This document shows positions 52,721 to 63,126 of a stretch of DNA of 64,000 bases, piece after piece. A program made the translations under genes and the position numbers. Position 1 is the first letter of the stretch; every line of letters begins with the position of its first letter. The notes beneath the pieces are model-generated. The model made no database searches, was not told where the DNA came from, and was given only the letters and a program-made list of their open reading frames with translations. This DNA comes from Rugalucina vietnamica. Its lineage: Eukaryota; Mollusca; Bivalvia; Lucinida; Lucinidae. The stretch is from positions 44,212,188 to 44,276,187 of the forward strand of contig OZ024872.1 in the NCBI GenBank assembly GCA_964017185.1, given 5' to 3'.

Positions 52721-55700
52721 TCAAATACCAACTTTTTCGCTCCGTTCCACAACTCTAGTAACTTCAAAGGCATCTGTATCGACTTTGTTTGGCAGCAGTT
52801 TCATATAGAACACCATCATGTGGAACACCATCGCCACCCAGGCAATGCCACAAAATATCCACAATCCTATTATCACTTTGTAGATTGAGCTACCATCTGG
52901 TGTCCTTTGGTCTAAAAACGAATGGACTTGACCATCATTATCAGTTGGTAGAGTCCACTGTCAGTTTAGGGGCGTTAGGGATGACTTTGAACATGTTGAA
53001 TTTTCTTTCCATTTTTCGATGAAATCCTTCGCAAAAAGAATAGCACCTCATGGACACCGCGTTTTGCGGCGTCCTATCTAGGACTATACTGTATAATTAT
53101 GTCCCATAAAAAGAACACCAGCCTAATATTAGTTAAAGGAATAGGATCACAAACTTCTACATTGTATGAACATTTTGCAGCAAATTTTATGAAAATCAAT
53201 GGAGATTTAAGAAAGTTATATGGTTTTTAACATTTTGGAAGTGTACGTCCAAATCAAGGCTGTGAAGGTATTATGTTACTCCCTCACAATCATAAAATTG
53301 AAAATATCAGCCATTCCCATGTTACGCGTTAATGTATAAAACGGTTTAAACGAAATACGTGGTACAAGATTTCGTATCTGAGTTACTCGTCAAACAAAAG
53401 TGCAATTTCTTACCTGGGACGTAATCTCCAAAGCCCACCGTTGTCAAGGTTACAATGGTAAAATACCACGTCTCTAGGTAACTCCAGTTCTCAAGGTGCA
53501 TTATCACAGCGGCAGGAATCAGCGAAAATATGGCATAACACACAAGAGTAAATAACACAACTCTACATGCCTTCTCCAGCTTAGGACAGCTGGATTTTGA
53601 TCTGGCAAGATCGAACTTCATGTAAGGTCTAGCTAGTCTTTCGCCTATACCGACTAGCATGGTGGCACATAGCGGGATTCCTACTATTGCATAGAATGTG
53701 AAAAATATCTGGCCAGCTTTGGTGATGGGCGAAAGGTGTCCGTAGCCTGAAAATAAGCAATGATATTCAGGGACAGTGTTATACATTCCCAAAATGTCGA
53801 TTCCCACAACGTCTACTGTGCCAAAATGTCTACTCCCAAAATGTCTACAGTTATAAAATAGTCGTTTCAATAAATTATATTTTTGTAAGGTTTTAATATG
53901 CTATTTTGAATGAAAAATATAAAAATAAAGTTCAAACCGTTAAAATAACACAATTTATCTGGTTATTCAAACTTTTATACAGTAGACATTATGAGAATAG
54001 ACATCTTGGTACAGCAGACATTATGGGAATAGACTTTTATGGGACGGTAGCCATTTTGGGAGTAGACATTCTAGCACCTACCCAATTTTCAGTGCTTGCA
54101 TGTTGGTACAACAAACCTTTTCAGATGGTGTAGAGATTCGACTGTGGAGACTTATTGCATACAACTATATTTAACGCTTACGTTGCAATCCTCTATTTGA
54201 GTCGCGACGTGAGAAAATCGGTATTCGGGGTTTCCGACCCGGTCTAACACAAACCGGTCTGTGCAGCTACAGAAAAGGGCTAGATGCTTGAAACTTCGGA
54301 TTTGGGAAGAAGAGGAATTGTACTCTCCGTTTAGCGAAACCAAAGGTGCTGATCAGCTTCGCAGTTGATGCGCATATGCGAAAATCCGGCGCATTTACAC
54401 CGATATTATAGATTCATTTGTACGTATTCTACTTTCAGCTGCAATATATATAAAATCTGAATCAGTAATTTTACATTTATTTCTATGCTTTCTGCTTGCA
54501 ATTGTTATCGACTGAACACAATTCCAGTCCAAAAGCATTAGACAGAAATAATTTTAAGATAAAGCATGCCTCCCTAGCTTGCAGTGTCCTTGGATCTTAC
54601 GAATGCGACATAGTCACGCAATTGAACCGCCAAATGAGAAAACTAAAAATTTGCATATGCGAAAACAAAGACGCAGACCACCGCGAAGCTGATCAGCGTC
54701 TCGGAACCCTCTTTTGTCAAGCTTCTGGCTGTACAGCCCGGTTTGTGTCGTACCTCTTCAAAAACCACATTGTTAGTTTTCTCATGAGGCGGATATCTGC
54801 AAGTGCGAAAACAATAACGCAGATCACCTACACAAGTGCAGTCAACTTAGAGCCTATGATTTCGCTACATGGATAGGAGACAGACTAAACCGCTGAATTT
54901 TCTGCTGAATTCAGCAACCTGCTGATCAGCAAAATATATTAAACTGCTGAAATACTGAATCTGAATAGTACAATCTGTCCGAAATATCAAGCTGCTAACC
55001 TTCTTCTAAGGCTATACAGGTCGATTTACGTCAAACCTTGTCGGGCTCCAATCCTCCTAAAACATACCTATTGTTGTTATAACCGTGATGGCATAGAAGA
55101 TGGCTGCCCCATAATTCCATCGGGAACTTTCTAATGTGTTCGAAGCTTTCACACCAGATTCATAGGACGAAATCACGAAGTCTGCAAATGCTTCCAACTC
55201 TTCCGGTGTCACGCATGTGTTGTTAACTGAAAAAGGACAAATTTTTAAACTGTAAAGGAAAGACGGGAAAGATAGCATTATAGATGCGAACGGGTGACGA
55301 TGTTGCTATTTTTTTTTCAAAATACGACTTAAATAATATTAGAAGCCTCCGTGGTGCAGTGGTTAAGTCACTCGCCTTGTAAACCAGGGACGGTCGCAGG
55401 TTCGATCCCGGGCGTCTCCAAAAACAACAACAAAAATCTACCTCCCGGTTGAGACTTCGGGTGCTCCCGGGACAACAAGCCCACAAAAACAACCTCCAAT
55501 AGTACTGGTCTCGCCCAGGAAAAAATACAATGTGGATTGTTTCCCGTGAATAGCTGGGAAATGTGACATTATATCGCGCTTTAGTCCAAGTAACGTCATA
55601 AGTTTTCGCATTTACTTCTTTTTTTTTTTAATTCTAAATTACCAATTATCATTTAGCAAGTACTATTTATTCTATTATGTTACTAGTTATAACTTCCCAA

Positions 55701-55993
55701 CCAGTGCAGTATTGCCCTATAATTAACAATTAACAATTAGCATTTAGCATTTTACAATTAGCATGACGGACCGGCGTTCCATACCTTCCATATAAAGCAA
55801 CATCAGAGAGTCACCTCCTTCCCGCTTGCAGATAAGTCAAAAAGTACTTACACATAAAAGCATTAAAAGTTGAGCGGACGAGTTTCTTCGTTTTGAATTC
55901 ATGTTGTTGTTCCAACAGCAGAAATATGGCACCCCCAACTAGAATATAAACAGCCACCACGATGATAAGGACAAGTAGACTCTTCCAGTGCAT
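52721..55993 (-). CDS. two-pore-domain K+ channel B (K2P), 4 exons
   Basis: Exons (minus): 55993-55852 (start; TM1 LVLIIVVAVYILVGGAIFLL), 55226-55068 (NNTC cap region, pore helix 1 up to VITTIG), 53746-53414 (GYGHLSP, TM2 FYAIVGIPLCATMLVGIGER, TM3, TVGFGDYVP) and 52911-52721 (TM4 GLWIFCGIAWVAMVFHMMVF, stop TGA). The frame is continuous: 825 bases, 274 residues. Filters are at 101-103 and 205-207. Exons 1 and 3 have exactly the sizes of K2P A (142 and 333 bases), exon 2 differs by one codon, and intron phases agree, so the pair arose by tandem duplication. As a K2P it should act as a dimeric background K+ channel. The cytosolic tail is short and charged (VVERSEKVGI). Confidence 0.92.
52916..53128. 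repeat. R-family hairpin repeat, copy 3
   Basis: 'aacgaatggacttgaccatc', 'ggtagagtccactgtcag', hairpin 'gcgttttgcggcgtcctatc' and 'tgtcccataaaaagaacacc'. Begins about 5 bases from the TM4 exon acceptor of K2P B, so it supplies most of the upstream intron sequence used for splicing. 53129-53413 shows nothing else recognisable. Confidence 0.6.
53780..54085. repeat. foldback of GTAGACATTTTGGGA units
   Basis: The left side has several 'cccaaaatgtctac' variants (near 53786, 53818 and 53831). The right side has the complement ('gtagacattatgagaatag', 'cagacattatgggaatagac', 'gccattttgggagtagacat'). About 300 bases in an intron of K2P B. Confidence 0.6.
54199..54388. mobile_element. H-family hairpin MITE, copy 8 (right part lost)
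   Basis: 'gagtcgcgacgtgagaaaat' start, 'gtttccgacccggtctaaca', then 'aaggtgctgatcagcttcgc'; the second stem arm and end are missing. Confidence 0.6.
54624..55052. mobile_element. H-family MITE copy 9 and a broken neighbour
   Basis: 54624-54793 has both ends ('gaaccgccaaatgagaaaac', 'ttctcatgaggcgg') with a shortened stem ('cagaccaccgcgaagctgat'). 54791-54875 and 54975-55052 are parts of another copy separated by unrelated sequence. Confidence 0.55.
55345..55560 (+). mobile_element. tRNA-derived SINE (second type)
   Basis: The head has A box TGGTGCAGTGGTTAAG and a perfect B box GGTTCGATCCC, with 'ccttgtaaacc' in the anticodon region. The 5' and 3' acceptor sides do not pair, so it is not a working tRNA. 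A body with 'ctcccggttgagacttcggg' follows. Lies in an intron of K2P B; no clear target duplication. Confidence 0.65.
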
Positions 55994-56044
55994 ATCTCTT
56001 GATCACTCCCATTCATGTCTACAAGATCATTACAACAAATGTCT

Positions 56045-56165
56045 TTGAAATGTGCAGTGATTATTTTCGGCTGTAAAAATTAAAAAATAAATCAGTTGAA
56101 AAAATATTTTCTATAATGTTGCTCAAAACTTTGATTGTGGGTACACGTTATAACCACCTCCGTAT
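56045..56165. repeat. b-family MITE fragment
   Basis: 'aaatcagttgaaaaaatatt', 'gctcaaaactttgattgtgg' and 'gtacacgttataaccacctc' only. 56166-56480 shows nothing recognisable. Confidence 0.55.
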
Positions 56166-56483
56166 ACACTTTCAATGGGTAGCGAGTAAACGAATTGGTA
56201 TAGAAAATATCAATGTCAAAGGCTTATCACGGATTTCCAAGGAAGGTTTACGTTTAATCATGATGGCGTTTTGAAAAGTCTAAAATACACTTACAATTTT
56301 ATGCGTGTCCACAATTTAAAATTCGATGCTCTCAAAACACACGAAAAATACATGATTCTTCTCAGCTTTCACAAAATCCGTGTTTAAATTGTATTGTCTT
56401 ACGGTTTAGTGAAATTAATAGCTGTCCTCTAAATGCTAAGAGAGGGCAACCTTACAAGAAATCCTGTCTTTGTATTATTATAT

Positions 56484-56717
56484 GAGCCGCGACGCGAGAA
56501 AACCGGTATTCTGGGTTTCCGACCAGCTCTGACACAAAGCGGCCTGTACAGTCTCAGAAGAATGCTAGAATCTTTAATTTTTGGTGTAAGTTGAAGAGAA
56601 ATTGTACTATCAGTATAGCAAAAACAAAGGCGCTGACCAGCTGTACAATTACTGCACAGCTGATCTGCGCCTTTGTTTTCGTCTAGGCAAAAATCTGGTT
56701 TTCTAATGACGCGGCTC
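56484..56717. mobile_element. H-family hairpin MITE, copy 10
   Basis: 'gagccgcgacgcgagaaaac' to 'tttctaatgacgcggctc'. Stem 'gctgaccagctgtacaatta' then 'ctgcacagctgatctgcgcc'. Upstream of K2P B. Confidence 0.75.
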
Positions 56718-56876
56718 TTATGTGAAAAGAAAGTGGCAACTGCAGCTCGCTAACCGCGCAGGCTAATCATCGACTGTACCTATTTGTTGCAACTACTAAG
56801 AAAACACGCCGGACCCGACTACTTCCTGAAGCCGAAATGCCCCGGCGCCAAGCAACCCGTTGCTTAACAGTCATAT

Positions 56877-57100
56877 GGGCCGCGCCATGTGAAAACCAAC
56901 AATTTGTTTTCCGACCAGCTCCGACATAAAAAGCACAGAAGACGGCTTGAGACTGGAAATATCGGATTAAAAAAGTAGAGGAACAGTACTATCATTGTAG
57001 CGAAAACAAAGGCGCTGATCAGCCTCGCAGTTACTGCGAAGCCGATTTGCGCCTTTGTTTTCGCATATGCGAAATGTTAGTTTTCTCATGACAAGAGTCA
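56877..57100. mobile_element. H-family hairpin MITE, copy 11
   Basis: 'gggccgcgccatgtgaaaac' to 'ttttctcatgacaagagtca'. Stem 'gatcagcctcgcagttactg' then 'cgaagccgatttgcgccttt'. Confidence 0.7.
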
Positions 57101-57363
57101 CTATATGGCCGCAAATTCCGCATCACATTTTTCCATCACGCGATTCAAGTGGTATTATAACAGAGTGAATGTTGGTTATCAGATTTTCTGAGAATTTGTC
57201 GCATTCTAATTGAAAACAATGAACTTTTATCTTCAAATTCTCTTTCAATCATTAGGTTTCCTTGGCAACAGCCAGACTGAGCAAATGTCATCTTAACTCA
57301 CACTTATCGTTTTATTTATGCCAATTGTGTGCAATCGAAGATGGTTGATATTCCTTGTAATTT

Positions 57364-57590
57364 GAGCCTGTGCGTGAGAAAACTAACAAGTTGGTTTCCG
57401 ATCAGGTCCGACACAAACCGGGCTGTACAGTTACAGAAGATGGTTAGAGGCTGGAAATTTTGGATTTAGAACATCTAGGAATCATACTATCCGTGTAGCG
57501 AAAACAAAGACGCTGATCAGCTTCGCAGAAGCTGATCTGCGTCTTTGTTTTCGCCTATGCAGACTGTTGGTTTTCCCATGCAGCGGCTCA
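57364..57590. mobile_element. H-family hairpin MITE, copy 12
   Basis: 'gagcctgtgcgtgagaaaac' to 'ttttcccatgcagcggctca'. The apical loop is deleted: 'gatcagcttcgcagaagctg' then 'atctgcgtctttgttttcgc'. Confidence 0.75.
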
Positions 57591-57736
57591 ATTTATTTTT
57601 TCTCGGATCGTAGTAGACATTTTTACAGCTGGTAGACTTTAAATGACACTCTTTAAAAGCCATCAGACAGTTCAGCTCCGTCTAAAATTGAAAAGATAAA
57701 TTCATGAGAAAATCTGCTGAGCAAAAAAATATCATC

Positions 57737-57879
57737 TCACAAGTGATTAGCAAATTTATTTTCGGGGCCATCGTAAACACCCATCGGCTTGTCGCATTCC
57801 CAGTTGTTTGCATCTGTGATATAGCAGTCCGGATTGTATCTTAGTTCGTTCGTTATCCAGGCTAGCACGAGTACTGCTG
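57737..57879 (-). CDS. possible terminal exon of an unknown minus-strand gene
   Basis: An open frame reads AVLVLAWITNELRYNPDCYI then TDANNWECDKPMGVYDGPEN and ends KFANHL-stop. It is unlike the surrounding repeats in composition, has a hydrophobic start followed by a Cys-containing segment, and has a CAG at its left edge (about 57876-57879) that could be an acceptor. An AATAAA is at 57592-57597 on the same strand. Upstream sequence is the 41-43-bp satellite. No family recognised; it may be an orphaned exon of a membrane protein. Confidence 0.3.
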
Positions 57880-57884
57880 ACCGG

Positions 57885-58040
57885 AGAATCACAAAATAAC
57901 TACATGAAAGGGCAAACATAGGCAAAGGAAACGACAAAAAAAACTTACATATAAGGGAAACGTAGGCAAACGGAACGACAAAATAACTACATGCAAGGGC
58001 AAACGTAGGCAAAATATGCGACAAAATAACTGCATTTATT
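57885..58040. repeat. 41-43-bp satellite, block 1
   Basis: About three to four units of 'aaaataactacatgaaaggg' plus 'caaacataggcaaag'. Abuts the possible exon at 57737. Confidence 0.7.
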
Positions 58041-58089
58041 ATATGGCAAGTGATGAAATATAGAGAAATATGCATTAAATATAACCAAT

Positions 58090-58636
58090 ATTTGAAAAAG
58101 TTATATTTTCACATGTGAAAATATAAAAAAGTTATATTTTCACATGTGAAAATATAAGATTCGGGAATACGCAAATTACGATTCCACCGTTTAATTTCAA
58201 ATTTATACATAACTAAATTTTATAATCTATGCTATTGTTGACGCAATGAACGTTCACACACAATAGCGACGTAATGACGTGACGTAATGACGTCATTTAA
58301 GATTTTGACGTCATATGCTTTAGCGCGCAACATTACAATGACTACATGCAATATAATAAAAAGAAAATTCAAGTTTTTGTCGTGAATATGACTTTTATTT
58401 CATCTCGTGAAGTGAAAAATTATATATTTCATTCGTGCCTTCGGCACTCATGAAATATAATTTTTTTCACTTCACTCAATGAAATAAAACTCATATTCAC
58501 TCCAAAAACTTGAATATCCTCTATTTATTTTATACTTAGCAGTGAAATTAATGTTTATCAAAAATGGATAAAAGTGATATTTTCACTGCAGAATTGATAT
58601 TGATATTTTCACTAGTGATTGATATCAGTCGATATT
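58090..58636. repeat. cluster of small palindromes
   Basis: A duplicated 'tattttcacatgtgaaaata' palindrome (58105-58155); two TGACGT sites near 58275-58315; a larger palindrome 58380-58510 around 'gtgccttcggcactcat'; and tandem 'gatattttcact' near 58580-58640. No gene. Confidence 0.6.
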
Positions 58637-58638
58637 TT

Positions 58639-60545
58639 CACTGTAGAGTTTGGATTACTTCTGACGTTTCCATTCACTTGACGTCATTAAATGTGCCTCA
58701 CTTCAGAAATTCAAATGCCTATAACTCCGTTATTTACGAACGAAAACATAAAGTGTGGGTATTCATTTTCTTAGTAAGAGCGTTAGGAACAATGTGGTAC
58801 CAAAATTATTTGTGTTTTCAAAAATTTTTGGTTTTTGCATTTTCACCGCCTGCTTTGTGAATAGGAAAATGCCCGTGTATTGTATAAAATAAAAAGAAAA
58901 ATTACTTTTTATCGGTAAATACCAAATATATTTCATCTCGTGACTTGAAAACATCTAAATTTTCACTCGTGCTATGCACTCGTGAAAATTTTGATGTTTT
59001 CAACTCACTCGATGAAATATATTTGGTATTCACCTCAAAAAAGTAAATATCCCCTATGTAAGGCCAAACGGAGGCAAAAGATACGACAAAATAACTGCAT
59101 GGAACGGCCAAACGGAGGCAAAATATACGACACAATAACTACATATAAGGGCAAACGTTGGCAAAAGATACGACAAAATAACTGCATGTAAGGCCAAACG
59201 TAGGCAAAAGATACGGCAAAATAACTGCATGTAAGGCCAAACGGAGGCAAAACGGATACGACGAAATAACTGCATGTAAGGCCAAACGGAGGCAAAAGAT
59301 ATGGCAAAATAATTGCATGTAAGGCCAAACAGAGGCAAAAGATACGACAAAATAACAGCATGTAAGGCCAAACGTAGGCAAAAGATACGACAAAATAACG
59401 GCATGTAAGGCCAAACGTAGGCAAAACGGATACGACGAAATAACGACATATAAGGCCAAACGTAGGCAAAACGGATACGACGAAATAACGGGATGTAAGG
59501 CCAAACAGAGGTAAAAGATACGACAAAATAACTTTATGTAAGGCCAAACGTATGCAAAAGATACGACAAAATAACGGCATGTAAGGCCAAGGGGAGGCAA
59601 AAGATACGACAAAATAACTATATGTAAGGCCAAACGGAGGCAAAAGATACGACAAAATATGTAACTACATGTAAGGCCAAACGTAGGCAAAAGATACGAC
59701 AAAATAACTACATGTAAGACCAAACGTGGGCAAAAGATACCAAAACATAAATACCTATAAGGCCAAACGCAGGCAAAAGATACGACAGAATAACTGCATG
59801 AAAGGCAAAACGGGGGCAAAAGGTATGACAAAATAACTGCATGTAAAGGCCAAGGGGAGGCAAAGGATACGACAAATAACTACATATAAGGGCAAACGTA
59901 TGCAAAAGATACGACAAAATAACTGCATGTTAGGCCAAACGGAGGCAAAAAGATACCACAAAATAACTGCATGTAAAGGCCAAGGGGAGGAAAAGGATAC
60001 GACAAATAACTACATATAAGGGCAAACGTATGCAAAAGATACCTCAAAATAACTGCATGTTAGGCCAAACGGAGGCAAAAGATACAACAAAATAACTTCA
60101 TGTAAGGCCAAATGTATGCAAAAGATACATAGAGGATATTTGCTTTTTTGAGGTGAATACCAAATATATTTCATCGAGTGAGTTGAAAACATCAGAATTT
60201 TCACGAGTGCGCAGCACGAGTGAAAATTTTTATGTTTTCAACTCACTCGATGAAATATATTTGGTATTCACCTCAAAAAAGCAAATTTTCTTTTTATTTT
60301 ATACAATACAGGGGCATTTTCCAATTCACAAGGCAAGCGGTGAAAATGCAAAAACCAAAAATTTTTGAAAACACAAATAATTGTACCAAATTGTTCCTTA
60401 CGTTCTAACTAGGAAAATGAATACTCACACGTTATGTTTTCGTTCATAAATAACGGAGTTATAGGCGTTTGAATTTCTGAAGTGAGACACATTTAATGAC
60501 GTCAAGTAAATGGAAACGTCAGAAGTAATCCAAAATCTACAGTGA
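58639..60545. mobile_element. foldback element: ~420-bp inverted arms around a satellite loop
   Basis: Arms 58639-59060 and 60127-60545 are near-complete reverse complements. Landmarks: 'ttacttctgacgtttcc', 'tgacgtcattaaatgtg', 'aactccgttatttacgaacg', 'aaaatttttggtttttgcat' and 'accaaatatatttcatc'. Each arm contains its own palindrome around 'tcgtgctatgcactcgtgaa'. The loop 59061-60126 is the 41-43-bp satellite. No transposase frame. Confidence 0.8.
59061..60126. repeat. 41-43-bp satellite, block 2 (about 25 units)
   Basis: The unit is approximately 'ggcaaaagatacgacaaaat' + 'aactgcatgtaaggccaaac' + 'g'. On the minus strand it gives long frames (up to 230 codons) of FVVSFAYVWPYM-type repeats, which are a by-product of a unit length near 42. 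Confidence 0.85.
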
Positions 60546-60550
60546 AGATA

Positions 60551-60745
60551 TTAAGAGATTATCATATGGCAATTTTCATATCATACCCCGTATCAACCTG
60601 AGACTTCCGTATCGGCCCGAGACTCCCATATCAGCCTGAGGGCCGAAGGCCCGAGGGCTGATATGGGAGTCGAGGGCTGATACGGAAGTCGAGGGTTGAT
60701 ACGGGGTATGATATGAAAATTGCCATATCATGATCTCTTTATCAT
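60551..60745. repeat. 190-bp palindrome
   Basis: 'gagattatcatatggcaatt' ... 'cagcctgagggccgaaggcc' ... 'aaaattgccatatcatgatc'. Arms include 'ccgtatcaacctgagacttc' and 'gaagtcgagggttgatacgg'. The stem is about 90 bases with scattered mismatches. Confidence 0.75.
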
Positions 60746-61002
60746 ATATTTTTATTGAAAAAAAAGTGTTTGATACAGTTCAATGCACAAAATGTTTCCC
60801 AACATAATTTCAAGTGGAAAAAAGAAAGAATGAAAAAAAAATTCTGGTCACAAATTTTATTCAATAACATTTAACCATTAATACAGAAAATTCAAATACA
60901 AAAATTTGATTTATGAATTGAGAACAATTTACAACGTACTATTGAATAGAACAGAGCGCTCCGAATGTGGGGGTCACGTGAGATGTGATATGAGGTTTGG
61001 GG

Positions 61003-61190
61003 TGTGATATGGGGGTGTGATATGAGTCTATATCTCCCTAGGGAGATATGGATTTTGACAAATTTTGAACTGATACAGCTTTCGAGATTTGGGGTGTGAT
61101 ATGGGGGTGTGATATGAGTCCATATCTCCCTAGGGAGATATGGATTTTGACAAATTTTGAACTGATACAGCTTTCGAGATATGGTGTCCC
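61003..61190. repeat. two tandem ~92-bp units with a CCCTAGGG palindrome
   Basis: Each unit has 'gggtgtgatatgggggtgtg', 'atatctccctagggagatat' and 'acaaattttgaactgataca'. Followed by 'gatatcagtga' repeats near 61290-61330. 60746-61002 holds nothing else recognisable. Confidence 0.7.
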
Positions 61191-61390
61191 GATACGTGCA
61201 TAGGACTTGCGCCTGTATCGCATATGTAAAAAGAACGTATTTTACAGTAAATATATGATAAAGGCCGATATCAGTCACTAGTGACCTTTGATATCAGTGA
61301 GATTTGATATCAGTGAAATTTCATATCAATGAAAATACCAATTTTAACATATTTTGATATACATTGGTTTTCACTGTAAAGTATGAAATA

Positions 61391-62110
61391 AGACAAAATA
61401 ACTGCATGTAAAGCCAAACGGAGGCAAAAGATACTACAAAATAACTGCACGTTAGGCCAAATGGAGGCAAAAGATGATCTACGACAAAATAACTACATGT
61501 AAGGCCAAACTTAGGCAAAAAGATACAGCAAAATAACAGCATGTAAGGGCAAACGTAGGCAGAAGATACTGCAAAATAGTAACATGGAAGGGCAAACGTA
61601 AACAAAAATATGTAAAAAACAAACTACATGTAATGGCAAACGTAGGCAGAAAAATACAACAAAAACTACTTGGAATGGCAAACGTAAACAAGGGTATCAG
61701 CAAAACAACTACATGTAAGGGCAAACGTAGTCAAAATAAACCGCAAAATAACTTCATGTGTGCATATACATGTAAGAGGAAACGTAGGTAAAAGATATGG
61801 CAACATAACTACATGTAAGGGCAAACGTAAGCAAAAAAAAAGGACAAAATAACTACATGTAAGGGCAAACGCAAGCATAAGACAGGGCAAAATAACTACA
61901 TATAAGGACAAACGTAAGCAAAAGACAAGGCAAAATAACTACATTTAAGGGCAAACGTAAGCAAAAGACACGGCAAAAAACTACATGTAAGGGCAAACGT
62001 AAGCCAAAGATGCGGCAAAATAACAACATGTAAGGGCAAACGTAGGCAAAAGATAAGGCATATTAAAACTACACTAAATGAAAGCGGAACTGGCAAATGC
62101 AGGCAAAAGA
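61391..62110. repeat. 41-43-bp satellite, block 3 (about 17 units)
   Basis: Units of 'aaaataactacatgtaaggg' + 'caaacgtaggcaaaagata', more diverged than block 2 and with more 'aagggcaaacgtaagc' variants. Confidence 0.8.
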
Positions 62111-62204
62111 GACGCCGCAATTAGTTCATCATTAGTAATTTGAAAATGTTATACGCAAACACCTAACTAAATATCAAAACCATATCCGTGAAATGAATAC
62201 TCAC

Positions 62205-62440
62205 TTTTTATGTAGTAAAACTGGGGTTTGCAGGGGTATACCTATATTTCTTTTTTTTTGCTCCAAAACATAGATTGTGGGTACTCGTTAGAATCGCCTC
62301 GCCGAGGCGGTTCTAACGTGTACCCTCAATCTATGTTTTGAGCAAAAAGAAGAAAAATATCAAAACATTCTACTAAAAATTTTCAGTTTTTACAAATTCA
62401 AAATTTTCTGTATAGTGCACGGGTATGTTTTCGTAATGTG
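62205..62440. mobile_element. b-family palindromic MITE, copy 13
   Basis: 'actttttatgtagtaaaact' to 'cacgggtatgttttcgtaat'. Core 'agaatcgcctcgccgaggcg' + 'gttct' is intact apart from one change. The stretch 62441-63126 after it shows nothing recognisable. Confidence 0.75.
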
Positions 62441-62900
62441 TCTTATGCCAAAGCAGCCCATAAAATTTCGCGAAAAAATATAGGTACAAAAGCTTGACAT
62501 CAGAGGACCAATGCTGACCACGAACCTCGAAATGTCCACATTAAAGTGACGTAATTTAATGTCATTTCTTTTGAGCCACTTTAAAATATTGTCACATGCA
62601 TGTTCTCTAGAGTTCAAATTCCACTACAGTTTGTCATGAAAGAAGCGATATTTACGAGAAGTCTGGCATCCAACACGCTTATAATGGACAAGGTCTTGTA
62701 ATTACAATGAAAATGATATTACGATGTCATGTAGCTTGTATGTTTTAATTATAAGTAAAAATGTAAAACAATTTATATCTGAAACATAACATATATTAAT
62801 TAAAATATAACAAATAAACGTATTAAATTCTAAACACAGTCTTTAAGTAATTCCATAATCATTTCTCTTTTCAGTGTTGTTGTCACGTGCCATCGAATCC

Positions 62901-62906
62901 TTTATT
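62901..62906 (-). terminator. AATAAA on the minus strand
   Basis: Lies about 220 bases downstream of the possible terminal exon at 63127-63174; would be its poly(A) signal if that exon is real. Confidence 0.25.
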
Positions 62907-63126
62907 TAGCTTTGAAAAAAAAAGAACTCAATGAAATGTCTTTGAAATTCTGAAGGGCTACTCGAGTTCCCCTGCATGTATATGTTCTACATATTCACGA
63001 ACAATAGCATTTATAAATTAAGAAAAATCTAAACTATCTAGAATATTCGGATACGACGTTTCAAACTGAGGCATCTAGAGAAATACGTCCTGATTGTCAT
63101 TTATTGAATGTTGTACTTTTCGACGA

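Noticed and set aside
55347-55421. Functional tRNA-Thr gene
   Set aside because: The B box is perfect and the anticodon region reads TGT, but the acceptor and anticodon stems do not pair, and a SINE-like body follows.
59035-59917. Overlapping minus-strand frames of 131-230 codons with repeated FVVSFAYVWPYM-like text
   Set aside because: They follow the 41-43-bp satellite unit exactly, appear in several frames at once and have no start, splice or domain support.
59061-60126. Regular short repeats resembling a CRISPR array
   Set aside because: Units are directly tandem without unique spacers and the genome is eukaryotic.
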